Source of the DNA: Linum tenue
Taxonomy: Eukaryota > Streptophyta > Magnoliopsida > Malpighiales > Linaceae
DNA: 64,000 nucleotides
Direction: 5' to 3'
Assembly (NCBI GenBank): GCA_946122785.1
Contig: CAMGYJ010000007.1
Coordinates: forward strand, 1,752,909-1,816,908
Part shown: positions 34,231-44,066 of the stretch, piece after piece
Numbering within the stretch: position 1 is the stretch's first letter
Layout: the number at the start of each line of letters is the position of its first letter
Position numbers and translations under genes: made by a program
The notes under the pieces: generated by a model
Seen by the model: only the letters and a program-made list of their open reading frames with translations
What the model was told of the DNA's origin: nothing
The model's database searches: none

Positions 34231-35496
34231 ATGACCAGCGAGTTAAGGAAAGCTGGGAAAAGGCGCCGATGGGATATGAACAGTAACAGCTCCGGCAGCG
34301 AGTTGGGTAAAGCTGGAAAATGGCGCCGCGAGGAAGATGAAGAAGAGACTAATAATACTGGTACTACCAGTGACAGGTTAACCCATCTTCCAGAACCCAT
34401 TATTTATCACATCCTTTCATTCCTCGACACGAAAGCCGGTGTTCAAACCTCCATCTTGTCCCGAGCTTGGAGATCCGCTTGGAAAAATGTCCCTGTTCTG
34501 GATTTCTGTAGCCATTCCTTCAGCCAGTATCCGAGTTTCCGGAGGTATGTGGACAAAGTTCTGTCCCTCCGTTATCTTGTTAATGTCGAAAAGTTGACCT
34601 ACATCTCCAATGAAAGTTCAGAGGAGGAACGAGCTGATAGTCAATTTGGCAGGGTTGTCCAATATGCCTTGTGCCATGATACTCAACATTTAGCCATAGG
34701 CGATAGGATTCGTTTCCATCGCTATCTCAGATTTTCAGATTTGTTTGGTTCGATCTTGAATTGCAATATGAGAACCCTAGAACTACGCAGTATCGCCATC
34801 GATAGTGGGTTTCGGTCTTTTGGTTTTCAGAGGATGACCACTTTGAAGTTGGATTGGTGCAACTTTTCTTTTGAGCAGGTGGAGGACCTTGATCCATTCT
34901 CGAACTTCCCTTGTCTCCAGAATTTGTCCTTGACTAATAGCTCCAACAGGGTTCCCCGTCACTTGCGTGGAGGGAGTTTCAAGGTTTCCGGGCTCCAATT
35001 GCTTAGCCTGAAACTCGAACTTATGAAATTTCGCAAGTTTGAATTAGATGCTCCCAAACTCAAGCTGTTGCATATTTCAGAAATTGCGGGTTTTTGCTCA
35101 GCATTCTCAGAGTTGAGTTTTCCTTCCCTCGATCATGCTGATATCCTTTTCTATCCGGATTCCATGGCAAACAAGAAGCATTTAGTCTCCTTTTTCAAAA
35201 GTTTGCATAATGCAATCTGTCTCACCCTGCATTCCAAAACCATCCAGGTACACTTAGGTTGAACATGTTGCTTCTAAGTGGGATGGTTCTCTTCAGAGAA
35301 TATGCATTACCTCACTTATCAAGTTCGGTTTTGTTCTGTTCAGGTGCTGAGTGGTCTTGATGAGTTTCTGGAACAACCAACTGACTTTACTAGATTGACT
35401 CATTTGAATGTGTCGTCAAGTAGCATACCTTACGAAGTGGTCGATTGCTTTCTCAAAGGATCCTCTACCACAGAACCAAATGTCCAGTTTGTCTAG
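34231..35496 (+). CDS. F-box/LRR protein D (two exons)
   Basis: Exon 1 is 34231-35247 and exon 2 is 35344-35496 (CAG/GTACAC … TTCAG/GTGCTG, phase 0), giving 389 residues. The N-terminal 40 residues hold two copies of a SELxKAGKxRR segment followed by an acidic run (EEDEEE). The F-box is at 48-88 (DRLTHLPEPIIYHILSFLDT, ILSRAWRSAWK). LRR-like segments follow: VEKLTYIS, MRTLELRSI, LQNLSLTNS, VSGLQLLSLKL, APKLKLLHI, FSELSFPSLDHADI. Exon 2 encodes VLSGLDEFLEQPTDFTRLTH and ends SSTTEPNVQFV. It is the closest relative of gene E. SCF adaptor role inferred from the F-box. Frame and splice sites are intact. Confidence 0.88.
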
Positions 35497-36339
35497 CTGT
35501 AAAGGTAATCGACCAGTTTGCTATAGCTTCTGATCATATAAACAGCAGAATATCTCATATCACATCGCCATGCATTTTTGTGGTTTGTTTTTGTTCTCTC
35601 TCAGTAGGTACCGAGTGAATTCAGTTGGTGGTTTGGGAGAGCAGCGGTCTCCTTTTACGAGTTTGAAGTCCTTGATTCTAGCTTTGGAGAGTGTACCTTA
35701 CAGACTCCCCAAGTACTTTGTTGAATGATCATATAGTGGAAGACCAATCAGTGAGAAGCTCCTGGAACAACTATATGCAATAGGTTAGTACTTGGTAGTG
35801 CCCTTTTTCTTATCAGGTTTATCTGGTGATGCTCACAGATACCCCTTTCTTGTCATTGCTTAAGGCTTAAACAGATTGTTCTGATGATCGTTGTAGTAAC
35901 TTGTTAGCTTGGTTTCTGGTATATGAATCGAGTCTCTTGACCGCGCGACTCGATGATAACCCTTTGCGATGCATCGCAGAATCATTGCTCTCTGTGGCTA
36001 TTACTTTTCGCCTTTCGGTTGTTGATCAGAAGTTTTAAGTTATTTAAGAACAATGCCGACTCCAAACTTATTCATTGAGGTGAACCATATAACTCCACTT
36101 GTTATTGTCACGATTGATTTTCTTGAACATTGGCTTTATCCTATGCTATGAAAGCAAGGCCACGAATATATCTATTATTCTTATTTAGGACATTCGGTTG
36201 TTTAATTGTCACTTAATTATTGTTTATTGTTACTTGGGGAAGAAGAATCCTATGCTGGTTAGGAAACGATTTTGGAAGCCTTGTATATATATTATCACAT
36301 TAGTCCGTTCATCCAGGGAAAAAACTCAAAGTGTTAGTA
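35497..36339 (+). other. intergenic duplicate of the B-C spacer, with an orphan exon
   Basis: From 35605 to about 36330 this repeats the end of F-box gene B and the B-C spacer (29757-30440). Matches include TATGCAATAGGTTAGTACTT and AAACAGATTGTTCTGATGAT, and near 36246 GAATCCTATGCTGGTTAGGA. This shows that the unit now ending with gene D was joined to a copy of the B-C spacer. Confidence 0.65.
35605..35760 (+). pseudogene. orphan second exon of a B-type F-box gene
   Basis: The sequence TCTCCTTTTACGAGTTTGAA and the frame piece SLKSLILALESVPYRLPKYF match exon 2 of gene B (SPFTRLTSLTLAADSVPYKLLKYFLKG). There is a frameshift near its start and a TGA after YFVE. No matching first exon lies upstream; gene D with its own exon 2 lies there instead. 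It is the tail of a lost B copy. Confidence 0.75.
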
Positions 36340-37510
36340 ATGCTTTTAGAAGTTGGAAAAATGTGTTCGGACAGATTAGGTCATCTTCCAGAACACATTA
36401 TTCATCACATCCTTTCGTTTCTTGACACCAAGTCTGCCGTACAAACGTCTGTATTGTCGCGAGCATGGCGAAGTGCTTGGAAGCATGTCGCTAATATTGA
36501 CCTCCATAGCGATTCCTTCAAAGAGTATCTGAATTTCAGAATCTTTGTGTCTAAGGTTTTGTCGCTCCGCTACAAAATGTCCAGAAGCTGAGCTACATAG
36601 ATTGCGGTCGTAGTTCGGAGGGTCGAGATGTTAGTTCGTTTGTCTAGATCATCGAGTATGCTCTATCCCATAAAGCTCGACATTTAGTGATTGACCTCGA
36701 CAATTTGTTGGATTACGAAGGCAGTTACAAGCTCTCGGACTTGGATTCCGATCTCGCAACTCTAGAGTTGGGGTTTATCTTTCTCGACTGTAGTCTTAGA
36801 TCTTCTGGTTTTCGGGTACTGACAACTTTATGTCTAGACCGATGCCTGCTGGGTTCTGATAAGGAGGACTTCGATCTTTTTTCTGATTTTGCCTCCCTGA
36901 AGAATTTGGTCCTGCATCATTGCATTCTCCATGAGGACCGCTCTTCTGCTGGGGATGAAAGGTTTTTCAAGATATCAGGACCTCAATTGCTTAGCTTGAA
37001 AATACTGGATAATCTGCTGAACACCAAGGTTGAAATATCTGCACCGAAGCTCGAATTCTTCAGTTTCTGGAATGTCCTGGAAATTCATGAATTATCCAAG
37101 TTAAGCGTTCCTTCCTTGGTTCATGCTGATATTAAGTTTGGGTCCAATGAACTGAGGGCGACTGTCATCGAATGGCCGACGCTAATTGTGATCCCCTTGT
37201 TCAAAGGTTTGAGCAATGCGACATCTCTCGTGCTGGATTCCTTTAGCATTCAGGTAATCTGTAGTCGACATTGCTGCTGCAATATAGGTGGCTGTCTTCC
37301 TGAGGATATTACCTTAGATTCTAAGTTTTGGCTTCTGATTTGTGCAGGAATTGAGCGACATTTGTGAGTTTCTGGAACAACACCCCTCCCTTTACGAGGT
37401 TGGAGTCATTGATTGTGGAGGCCGACACAATGCCTTTGAAAGTGGTCAATTACTTGTTTAAAGGAAGTTCTAGCACAGATCCACAGATCGAGCTTCGCAA
37501 ACCGGAGTAG
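36340..37510 (+). pseudogene. F-box/LRR gene C', broken copy of gene C
   Basis: The F-box region is intact (DRLGHLPEHIIHHILSFLDT, VLSRAWRSAWK). Then LSLRYKMSRS and a stop appear: four bases present in gene C (CTACGACCTCAATG) are missing here (CTACAAAATG). Further on TTTGTC-TAG replaces TTTGTG-AAG, a nonsense codon at about 36643. The LRR-like part from 36687 is otherwise clean to the donor after SFSIQ (CAG/GTAATC). Exon 2 (TGTGCAG/GAATTG at about 37348) has another 2-base loss in CACCCCTCCCTTTACG. The four lesions in otherwise similar sequence indicate fairly recent loss of function. Confidence 0.88.
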
Positions 37511-38130
37511 TTTACAATGTTGCAGTAGTTTCTTGCTTAATCCAGTGAGTTCATCATTGATGTTGTGTTTCTCTTGCAGCTCCCTTTAGGAACACTCAAT
37601 TTCCCCTATGTTTGACATTCCTTCTGACAGATAGCTCTAAATCAATTTGCCATATGCATCGACTCTGTTTGATTCCTGGAGAATCGAAGGACCTATCTAT
37701 CGGCTCATTCGATAAACCATTGGTTGCTGTCTTGTGCTTATAGATTGCATTTCCTGCTGTTATATCTGTCAATGAGCTTAAGAAACCTGCTCTGCATCTT
37801 CGTCCTCGAAAGGATCCATAGAAACGTCGAACCCATGTTGTTATGGTGTTTGCCAAACCGAGTTTGTGTGCAAAAGCTTACAGTAACTGATTTCAATTTG
37901 ATACTGCTGGTTGAAGTAAGTTGCAGGAGGAGATGGGGGGTTTGCACTTTGCTGAAGTTGGAAGTTATATTGTACTGGTGCATGTCAATATTTGCTTCTA
38001 TGGCAGGAGTGAAGAAGCCACATAACTATTTTACACACACTCATATCATTAATTTGGCCGCACTTTAACCAAAGAAAGACCTCGACAGAATATCCCTGGA
38101 GAATGTGTTTGCCATTTTGAAATAAAGTTT
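37511..38130 (+). other. 3' flank of gene C', duplicate of 31690-31950
   Basis: ATTGCATTTCCTGCTGTTAT, TCAATGAGCTTAAGAAACCT and CGAAAGGATCCATAGAA occur in both blocks. Both are preceded by CTTA(C/T)AG, which in gene C could be a splice acceptor. Here the acceptor reads TTATAG. No RNase H fragment is present, unlike in the C block. Confidence 0.6.
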
Positions 38131-38404
38131 TAAGAATGACTCAATGATTCAAGTGGAAATATATTGTCGAACTTCAAAAACTTTTCATGTAACATTCTTT
38201 CATCCGAGAGCGTGAATGACCCTTTATCTCCATCTCGAATCTTTTTCTCACGGAAAATGTAGAATAAAGTAGCAACGTCCATCTTACCATGAAAGAAAGA
38301 AAAAAAATAGTTTGTGCGAAGAGATCGATACATGAAATAAAGGTTTAAGAAAAAGTTTTTGAAGTTCGACAATATATTTCCACTTAAATCATTGAGTCAT
38401 TCTT
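38131..38404. repeat. foldback element with ~54-bp inverted arms
   Basis: Left arm 38131-38186 begins TAAGAATGACTCAATGATTC. The right arm (38350-38404) is its reverse complement with two or three differences; both contain AAATATATTGTCGAACTTCA. In addition, TAACATTCTTTCATCCGAGA inside the loop is repeated directly after the right arm (38404 onward, with four changes in about 40 bases). The unit looks like a MITE or a fold-back created by an inverted duplication. No frame is present. Confidence 0.75.
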
Positions 38405-38644
38405 AACATTCCTTCATCGGAGAGCATGAATGGCCCTTTATCTGTCTTTTAATTAGGTTTGATTCAGGGCTTGATTGAATGGCATAGTTTGTGTGCCCGT
38501 ATAAGAGGACTTGATTGTTGCAAAATGGAAGTTGAAGGAGTAATTCGTTAGATGGCCCAAAGTAGAGGTGCTTATTTGAATTTTTTTTATAATTACTTAT
38601 AATATATGTCGTCACCATTCCCGCTTCATTTTCCCTCCGAGCTC

Positions 38645-39087
38645 TGTCACGCCCTTACTCTTGGTCGTGCGGCCCTAGCTCTCAATTCCGTTAGAGATGC
38701 TAGGCAGCCTTCTCACAAGCTCTCAAACTCACTCAACTCACAAGAACAAGACACAAGAAGATGGGAGAAACTCTAGAGTTGTATTACTCACAAAAATGAT
38801 GGATGAGTTACAAGTGAGGGAGATGGCTCCTTATATAGGCCTCTCCTCATACAAGGCATCAATGCCCCTCATAATGTCCCTCTACTACATCAATACACCC
38901 CATAAAGTCCCCCCATAATGCACCCTAATAATGCTACCCATAATGTAGCCCATAAGTGCACCATTAAGCTCTCATTTAGGTGGAGAATCCTAGGAGCATC
39001 TCTATGCTACTAGTCTTCCATACATGCCACATGTGCAGCCGCCTTGTTGTCACCTTGTTGGCGCCATGTCATCGGCCACATGTGACA
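38645..39087 (-). repeat. 3' LTR of the gag-protease element
   Basis: 443 bp, TG…CA with terminal TGTCAC/GTGACA. On the - strand a TATATAAGG box lies at about 38830-38838. Compared with the other LTR there is G versus C next to the TATA box and C versus T near 38997. Confidence 0.93.
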
Positions 39088-39099
39088 TCCTCCCCCACC
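39088..39099 (-). other. polypurine tract
   Basis: GGTGGGGGAGGA on the - strand lies immediately next to the 3' LTR. It is the expected plus-strand primer. It overlaps the stop codon of the gag-protease frame. Confidence 0.8.
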
Positions 39100-41231
39100 T
39101 ATGCTCGCGACGCCCTCGTCGCGTCCTTGCTACGAAATGCCTCCATCGACCTCGAGCAGCCTCTCTCGACTCTTGAGCCTCGTTGGTGACATTCTCCTCC
39201 ACTCAATCCACGACGCCCTCGTCGTGGCTCTTTGGCAGATGCCTCCCTTGCCTTAGCTTCATTGCTTGCAAGGTCTCGTTGCACCTTCCTCCAAACCAAG
39301 GATGGCCCTGGCTCGCTCTCGAGCCTTGTGCTCCCATGATGTTGCGCACTCCTCCGCGGTCTTCTCCGTCGCTTCTTCGAGTGTCCCGCCTTCTCGATCA
39401 TGGTGGCCTCTCCTTGCTTCTCTTGGCAAGTCGAAGATGATCCATCCTCGTCTTTCATGGCTCCACGATGTTGTGCACTCCTCCTCGTCCTTCTCCAACG
39501 AGTCTTCGAGTGAGCCGCTACCTCCACCATTGTTGCCACTTCTCGCTGCTCTTGCCTTGCCAAACACCTCTTGTTTGACTCGAGTTGCTCTCTTGTCATG
39601 GGGACCGATCTTGCCCCGCCATTGATGCAGAATCTATTGGCGTATGGGATCGGGAAAGCTTTCTCCCGCACCATGAACTCCATGCCGATGATGACCTGAT
39701 AATCATCCAACGACACCACCTCAAAGTCCGCCACCCCGGTCCATCCTCCTAGCTTGAGTGGCACCTGGCGCGCTACTCCATGAGTTCTTGTGGCCCTCGA
39801 GTTGGTAGCCTTCATCCACCCTCTTTGCTTCTTCTCGTACGTGATGCCCAGCCTCCGCGCTTCATCTACGTCGAGAAGGTTGCAGCTTGCCCCGGTATCA
39901 ACCAAGGCTTTTGTCTTCCTTTGGTTGAGCTTTGCCTCTACGAAGCATTGACCGTGTTGCTCAGGATGGGGAGGCTCTTCCGTCCGCTTGATGGCGCTCA
40001 ATCTCTTCATGCAGCCAATCTTCGCGACATGGGGCTCCACTCTTGGAGTTGCCTCCGCTTCCTCTTCCGAGCTCGAGCACTCTGCTAGTACGGCCTTCAT
40101 TGCCGACAACTTGTGCTTTCTTGGGCAATCTCTCACACGATGCGGACCATCACAAAGGAAGCAAGTAAGTGGTTTCTCAACCTTATGACTACCTCCTTGG
40201 TCCAGTCTACCACGCCTTCGTGTGTCTCTGTCATAGTCGCGTCCACCCCCATTGCCTCCGAACTCCACACGTTCCTCCGGCTCGTGGTACTCGACTAGGG
40301 ACTCAGCAATCGCCATTGCCTCGGCAAGACTTTGAACGCCTCGCCGTTGTAGCTCCAACTTCGCCCATGGTTGGAGGCCGTCAAGGAAGGTAAACATGGC
40401 CTCCTTGTCGGTGTAGTCGGGGATCTCGAGCAACAATTCAGAAAACTCCTTCACATACCCTCGAATCTCTCCTTCGTGAGCAAGCCTCCTTAGTCTCGAC
40501 CGGGCTTCAAACTCAACATTCTCTGGGTAGAATTGCCTCTTGATCTCCCTCTTGAAGTCATCCCATGACTCCATCACGCACGTCCCTTTATTGATATCGC
40601 CTTGGGTCCTTCTCCACCACAGCATGGCAACATCACTCAAGTAAAGAGGTGCAGTTTTTACCTTGGTATTCTCATCTCGAATACCCGAAGCTTCGAAGTA
40701 TTGCTCCAAGCTCCATAGGAAGTTCTCTAACTCCCTTGCATTCCTCGACCCTTGAAAGCTCTTTGGTCTTGGAATCTCCATGGTTGAGGCAGGTTGTGCG
40801 ATGGCAGGTCCGTTAGCCATGGCCCTCTTCACAAGCGTCACTTCGCTTTTGAGCTCCGCAACCTCCTCCTTCAAGACGGTCACCTCCGCAGCAGCCGCCT
40901 CCTTCATTAGCTCAATGGCATCGTTCATGGCGGTGGAGATGGTGTTTTTGATGAGGGCCATGAGCTCATCTCGAAGCCCTTCATTGCCAACCTCCAAACT
41001 CGTCACTCTAGCCGCCACACCTTGAACATCGCCTTGGATTTGGGTGAAGTTAGCTCCCAAATCCTCCATGAAGGTGACATCTTCGGAAAGCTTCACCTCC
41101 ACCCTCGAGACTCGCCTCTCTAGAGACTTGAGAGGATCACGAGTGCTCGACGTGCCTTTTTGCCTTCCGCCCGGAGTAGGATCTCTTCCACGATGCTTCT
41201 CCGCATCGTCATGGACTTCTGATCCAGCCAT
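39099..41231 (-). CDS. gag-aspartic protease polyprotein of LTR retrotransposon
   Basis: 710-residue intact frame. Residues 33-140 are predicted coiled coil (SLERRVSRVEVKL, VLKEEVAELKSEV). The retrotransposon gag domain covers about 165-300 (FLWSLEQYFEASGI, DVAMLWWRRTQGD, SWDDFKREIKRQFYP, YVKEFSELLLEIPDY). A CCHC-type knuckle at 357-369 is CFLCDGPHRVRDC, one residue shorter than usual between C2 and H. The protease has ALVDTGAS (445-448 DTGA) and YQVIIGMEF at 511-519, in Ty3/gypsy order. The C-terminal 150 residues are a basic region with a duplicated ATMVE…AHSKTRWRRTRRSAQH / ATMIE…GHSKKRRRRPRRSAQH block (about 565-645). Gag would form particles and the protease would mature it; polymerase must come from another element. 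Confidence 0.92.
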   Translation of the reverse strand: MAGSEVHDDAEKHRGRDPTPGGRQKGTSSTRDPLKSLERRVSRVEVKLSEDVTFMEDLGANFTQIQGDVQGVAARVTSLEVGNEGLRDELMALIKNTISTAMNDAIELMKEAAAAEVTVLKEEVAELKSEVTLVKRAMANGPAIAQPASTMEIPRPKSFQGSRNARELENFLWSLEQYFEASGIRDENTKVKTAPLYLSDVAMLWWRRTQGDINKGTCVMESWDDFKREIKRQFYPENVEFEARSRLRRLAHEGEIRGYVKEFSELLLEIPDYTDKEAMFTFLDGLQPWAKLELQRRGVQSLAEAMAIAESLVEYHEPEERVEFGGNGGGRDYDRDTRRRGRLDQGGSHKVEKPLTCFLCDGPHRVRDCPRKHKLSAMKAVLAECSSSEEEAEATPRVEPHVAKIGCMKRLSAIKRTEEPPHPEQHGQCFVEAKLNQRKTKALVDTGASCNLLDVDEARRLGITYEKKQRGWMKATNSRATRTHGVARQVPLKLGGWTGVADFEVVSLDDYQVIIGMEFMVREKAFPIPYANRFCINGGARSVPMTREQLESNKRCLARQEQREVATMVEVAAHSKTRWRRTRRSAQHRGAMKDEDGSSSTCQEKQGEATMIEKAGHSKKRRRRPRRSAQHHGSTRLESEPGPSLVWRKVQRDLASNEAKAREASAKEPRRGRRGLSGGECHQRGSRVERGCSRSMEAFRSKDATRASRA

Positions 41232-41304
41232 CTTTGGTGAGGCTCTCGCTCTTTCTTATCTTCCTTCTTGGGGAGTGAGGACACCGGTTCTTCTTTCAGA
41301 ACCA

Positions 41305-41317
41305 GGCTCTGATACCA
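41305..41317 (-). other. primer-binding site, tRNA-iMet type
   Basis: TGGTATCAGAGCC on the - strand begins two bases inside the right-hand LTR. It is complementary to the 3' end of initiator methionine tRNA, the usual primer of plant LTR elements. Confidence 0.85.
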
Positions 41318-41319
41318 AT

Positions 41320-41762
41320 TGTCACGCCCTTACTCTTGGTCGTGCGGCCCTAGCTCTCAATTCCGTTAGAGATGCTAGGCAGCCTTCTCACAAGCTCTCA
41401 AACTCACTCAACTCACAAGAACAAGACACAAGAAGATGGGAGAAACTCTAGAGTTGTATTACTCACAAAAATGATGGATGAGTTACAAGTGAGGGAGATG
41501 GCTCCTTATATACGCCTCTCCTCATACAAGGCATCAATGCCCCTCATAATGTCCCTCTACTACATCAATACACCCCATAAAGTCCCCCCATAATGCACCC
41601 TAATAATGCTACCCATAATGTAGCCCATAAGTGCACCATTAAGCTCTCATTTAGGTGGAGAATCCTAGGAGTATCTCTATGCTACTAGTCTTCCATACAT
41701 GCCACATGTGCAGCCGCCTTGTTGTCACCTTGTTGGCGCCATGTCATCGGCCACATGTGACA
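41320..41762 (-). repeat. 5' LTR of the gag-protease element
   Basis: 443 bp, equal in length to the left LTR, with two substitutions. Contains the TATATAAGG promoter motif (about 41505-41513 on the - strand) that would start the element transcript leftward, away from F-box gene E. Confidence 0.93.
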
Positions 41763-41994
41763 GCTCCATCGGAGCTGCGAAACCCTAAAAAATGCCAGCA
41801 AGTGAAATCTAGCTCACTGTCACTGCCACGGCGCAATTCCCTCTGCAGACTTCGCGGCAAGACTCATCGCAGTTTGGGTTCGCTAGCCGCAGTTGGATTC
41901 TTTCTCGCACCGGAGACGATAAGAGCCTTTCGCCTGGTAATAGTCCTTTTATACATCTTCTTAGAGTTCCCCAGAACTGAAATTCTCTGTAGCT

Positions 41995-43362
41995 ATGAAC
42001 TACGAGTTAGGGAAAGCGAGAAAAAGGCGCCGAGGGGCTATGAACCACAGCAGAACTTGCTGCGAGTTGGGGAAAGCTAGGAGATGGCGCCGAGGGGCTA
42101 TGAACCACAACAGAACTGGCTGGGAGTTGGGGAAAGCTTGGAAAAGGCTACATGAAGAAGAAGAAGAAGAAGAAGAAGAAGAAGAAGAGACTAGTACTGG
42201 TAGTACAACTGACAGGATAAGCAATCTTCCAGAACCCATTATTTGTCACATCCTTTCGTTTCTCGACATCCAGTCTGCCGTGCAAACCTGCGTATTGTCG
42301 CGAGCATGGAGATCTGCTTGGAAACATGTCCCTGTTCTCGATCTCCGTAGCGAATCCTTCCGAGATTATCCGAGTTTTCAGCGGTTCGTGGATAGAATTT
42401 TGTCACTCCGCTATCCCGTCAGTGTCCAGAAGATGACCTACATCGCCCATGGAAATCGGACGGAACAGGACGATAGTCAATTTGGCAGGGTTGTTGAATA
42501 TGCCTTGCACCATGATACTCAACATTTGGCATTCTACGTGGGTGATGGAATTGGTTACGGTATCGGTTGCAGATTCTCGAATTTGTTCGGCTCGATGTCG
42601 AATTGCAATCTCAGAACTCTTGAGCTGTGTTGGGTCACCATCGATGGCAGATTTTGGTCTTTTGGGTTTCCGAGGCTGAACACTTTGGTGTTGGATTGGT
42701 GCCCGCTGTCTTTTGAGCAGGAGGACCTCGATCCATTTTCCAACTTCCCGTGTCTCCAGAGTTTGTCTTTGACTAGTTGCCACCCCAAGAAGGTTCCACG
42801 TCACATGCGTGAAAGGAGTTTCAAGATTTCCGGGCTCGAATTGCTCAGCCTGAGGCTCGAAAGTACGGAGTTTCACAAGGTTGAGATAGTTGCACCGAAA
42901 CTCAAGTCGCTGTATCTTAGGGGAGGTGTGGAGCAATGCTCAGTGTTCTCAGAGCTAACTCTTCCTTCCCTCGTTCATGCTGATGTTCTTGTCTATCCGG
43001 CTTCCATTTTCAACCATGAGAGATTTGTGGAGCGACATTTGTTCTCCTTGTTCCAAGCTTTGGGTAATGCAAACTCTCTGACGCTGGGTTCTAATACCAT
43101 CAAGGTATGCTTTGGTTTTAATATTGTGGCCTTTTAATGGGTTGGTTTCTTCCTGTGCATATTTATCACCTCATGTCTCAAGTTGGTTTCTTGTTCTGTT
43201 TAGGTGCTGAGTGGTTTGGAGGATGAGCTTCTGGAACAACTACCCTCTCCCTTTACGAGATTGAAGCTTCTGAATGTGCAGTCAAGCAGCATACCTTACA
43301 GAGTGGCTGATTACTTTCTCAAAGGATCTTCTTGTGCAGAACCAAAAGTTGATGTTTTGTAG
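41995..43362 (+). CDS. F-box/LRR protein E (two exons) with repeated N-terminus
   Basis: Exon 1 is 41995-43104 and exon 2 is 43204-43362 (AAG/GTATGC … TTTAG/GTGCTG, phase 0), giving 422 residues. The N-terminus has three ELGKAxK/RxRR repeats from a ~60-bp minisatellite (MNHxRTxxELGKA), then 12 glutamates from a GAA run. The F-box is at 72-112 (DRISNLPEPIICHILSFLDI, VLSRAWRSAWK). LRR-like segments: VQKMTYIA, LRTLELCWV, LQSLSLTSC, ISGLELLSLRL, APKLKSLYL, FSELTLPSLVHADV. Exon 2: LLEQLPSPFTRLKLLNV, ADYFLKGSS. Closest to gene D. The leader upstream of 41763 has been separated from its original promoter by the 3.1 kb retrotransposon, so expression may be altered. Confidence 0.87.
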
Positions 43363-44066
43363 ATGTAGTAGTCAATTTGCCCTTTGCCTTTCATTTTTTG
43401 TCTGTTTGAACGCAAGTGGACGGTCTTTCGTTACGTTCAGGGCATCTAGGAAGAATCAAACCTCTAGGGAACTGGGTTGCTATTCCTTTTATCAGGTTCT
43501 TCTGAATCACATTGATGCATATATCGTCTTCACTCTGTCCTTAAGTATCAATTGACTTGGGTAGATTACTATACATGTCTCATGGTATGTTTCTTATCTT
43601 CATGTGTGCTAAAAGATGGAATCGTACTTTGTTCACATTCAGGCCTTACCTAGTACCAAGGAGCTAGTAGCTTCTGGACTTCTGGTCATGGTGGTTTCTA
43701 TTGCTTTGGTTTTTCGTTCTATTGCTTTTGATATTGCTAGCAGCAGTAAGTCGGAAGAGTATTCTGGTTCTATTGCTTCAGATCTTTGTTGGGTACATCG
43801 AGAATAGAAAACAACAAAGACAGGTACAATCTGATACCAACATCAAGGCCTGAGAAGATCAATTGTTCCTTCTAGGTATTCACTAGCTAACACTTGCATG
43901 GAGGTATTTGTAGCCTAGCAGAACCCTAGTGTAGCTCCGATCAAGTGTCCCTACTAGTTTACTGATCAACTTGCCCGACGGCGATGACAGTCTCTCCTCT
44001 CGCGCCCTTGATCTTCCTTGGCTCTGATCCGTCGAACTTTACTTTCTCTGTTCTCATAATTGTTAG
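43363..44066 (+). other. intergenic after F-box gene E
   Basis: No protein was recognised. The 63-residue frame at 43616-43807 contains a hydrophobic run but has no family resemblance and is probably chance. Confidence 0.4.

Larger units (their letters stand above)
38645..41762 (-). mobile_element. 3.1 kb LTR retrotransposon, gag-protease only (TR-GAG-like, Ty3/gypsy type)
   Basis: Two 443-bp LTRs (38645-39087 and 41320-41762) differ at only two positions by direct comparison. The primer-binding site TGGTATCAGAGCC (tRNA-iMet type, 41305-41317) and a polypurine tract (39088-39099) place the 5' LTR on the right. The single frame 39099-41231 encodes gag and an aspartic protease. Its stop overlaps the polypurine tract, so no reverse transcriptase, RNase H or integrase was ever encoded in this copy's layout. 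The flanks share GCTC (…GAGCTC and GCTCCATC), a 4-5 bp duplication. The element interrupts the leader of F-box gene E; gene D keeps the uninterrupted version. Confidence 0.9.

Noticed and set aside
39183..41451. Several + strand open frames across the gag-protease gene
   Set aside because: Antisense shadows of a verified retrotransposon frame; no start context or family.
43616..43807. 63-residue frame with a hydrophobic segment
   Set aside because: No signal peptide logic, no relative, and located in ordinary spacer.
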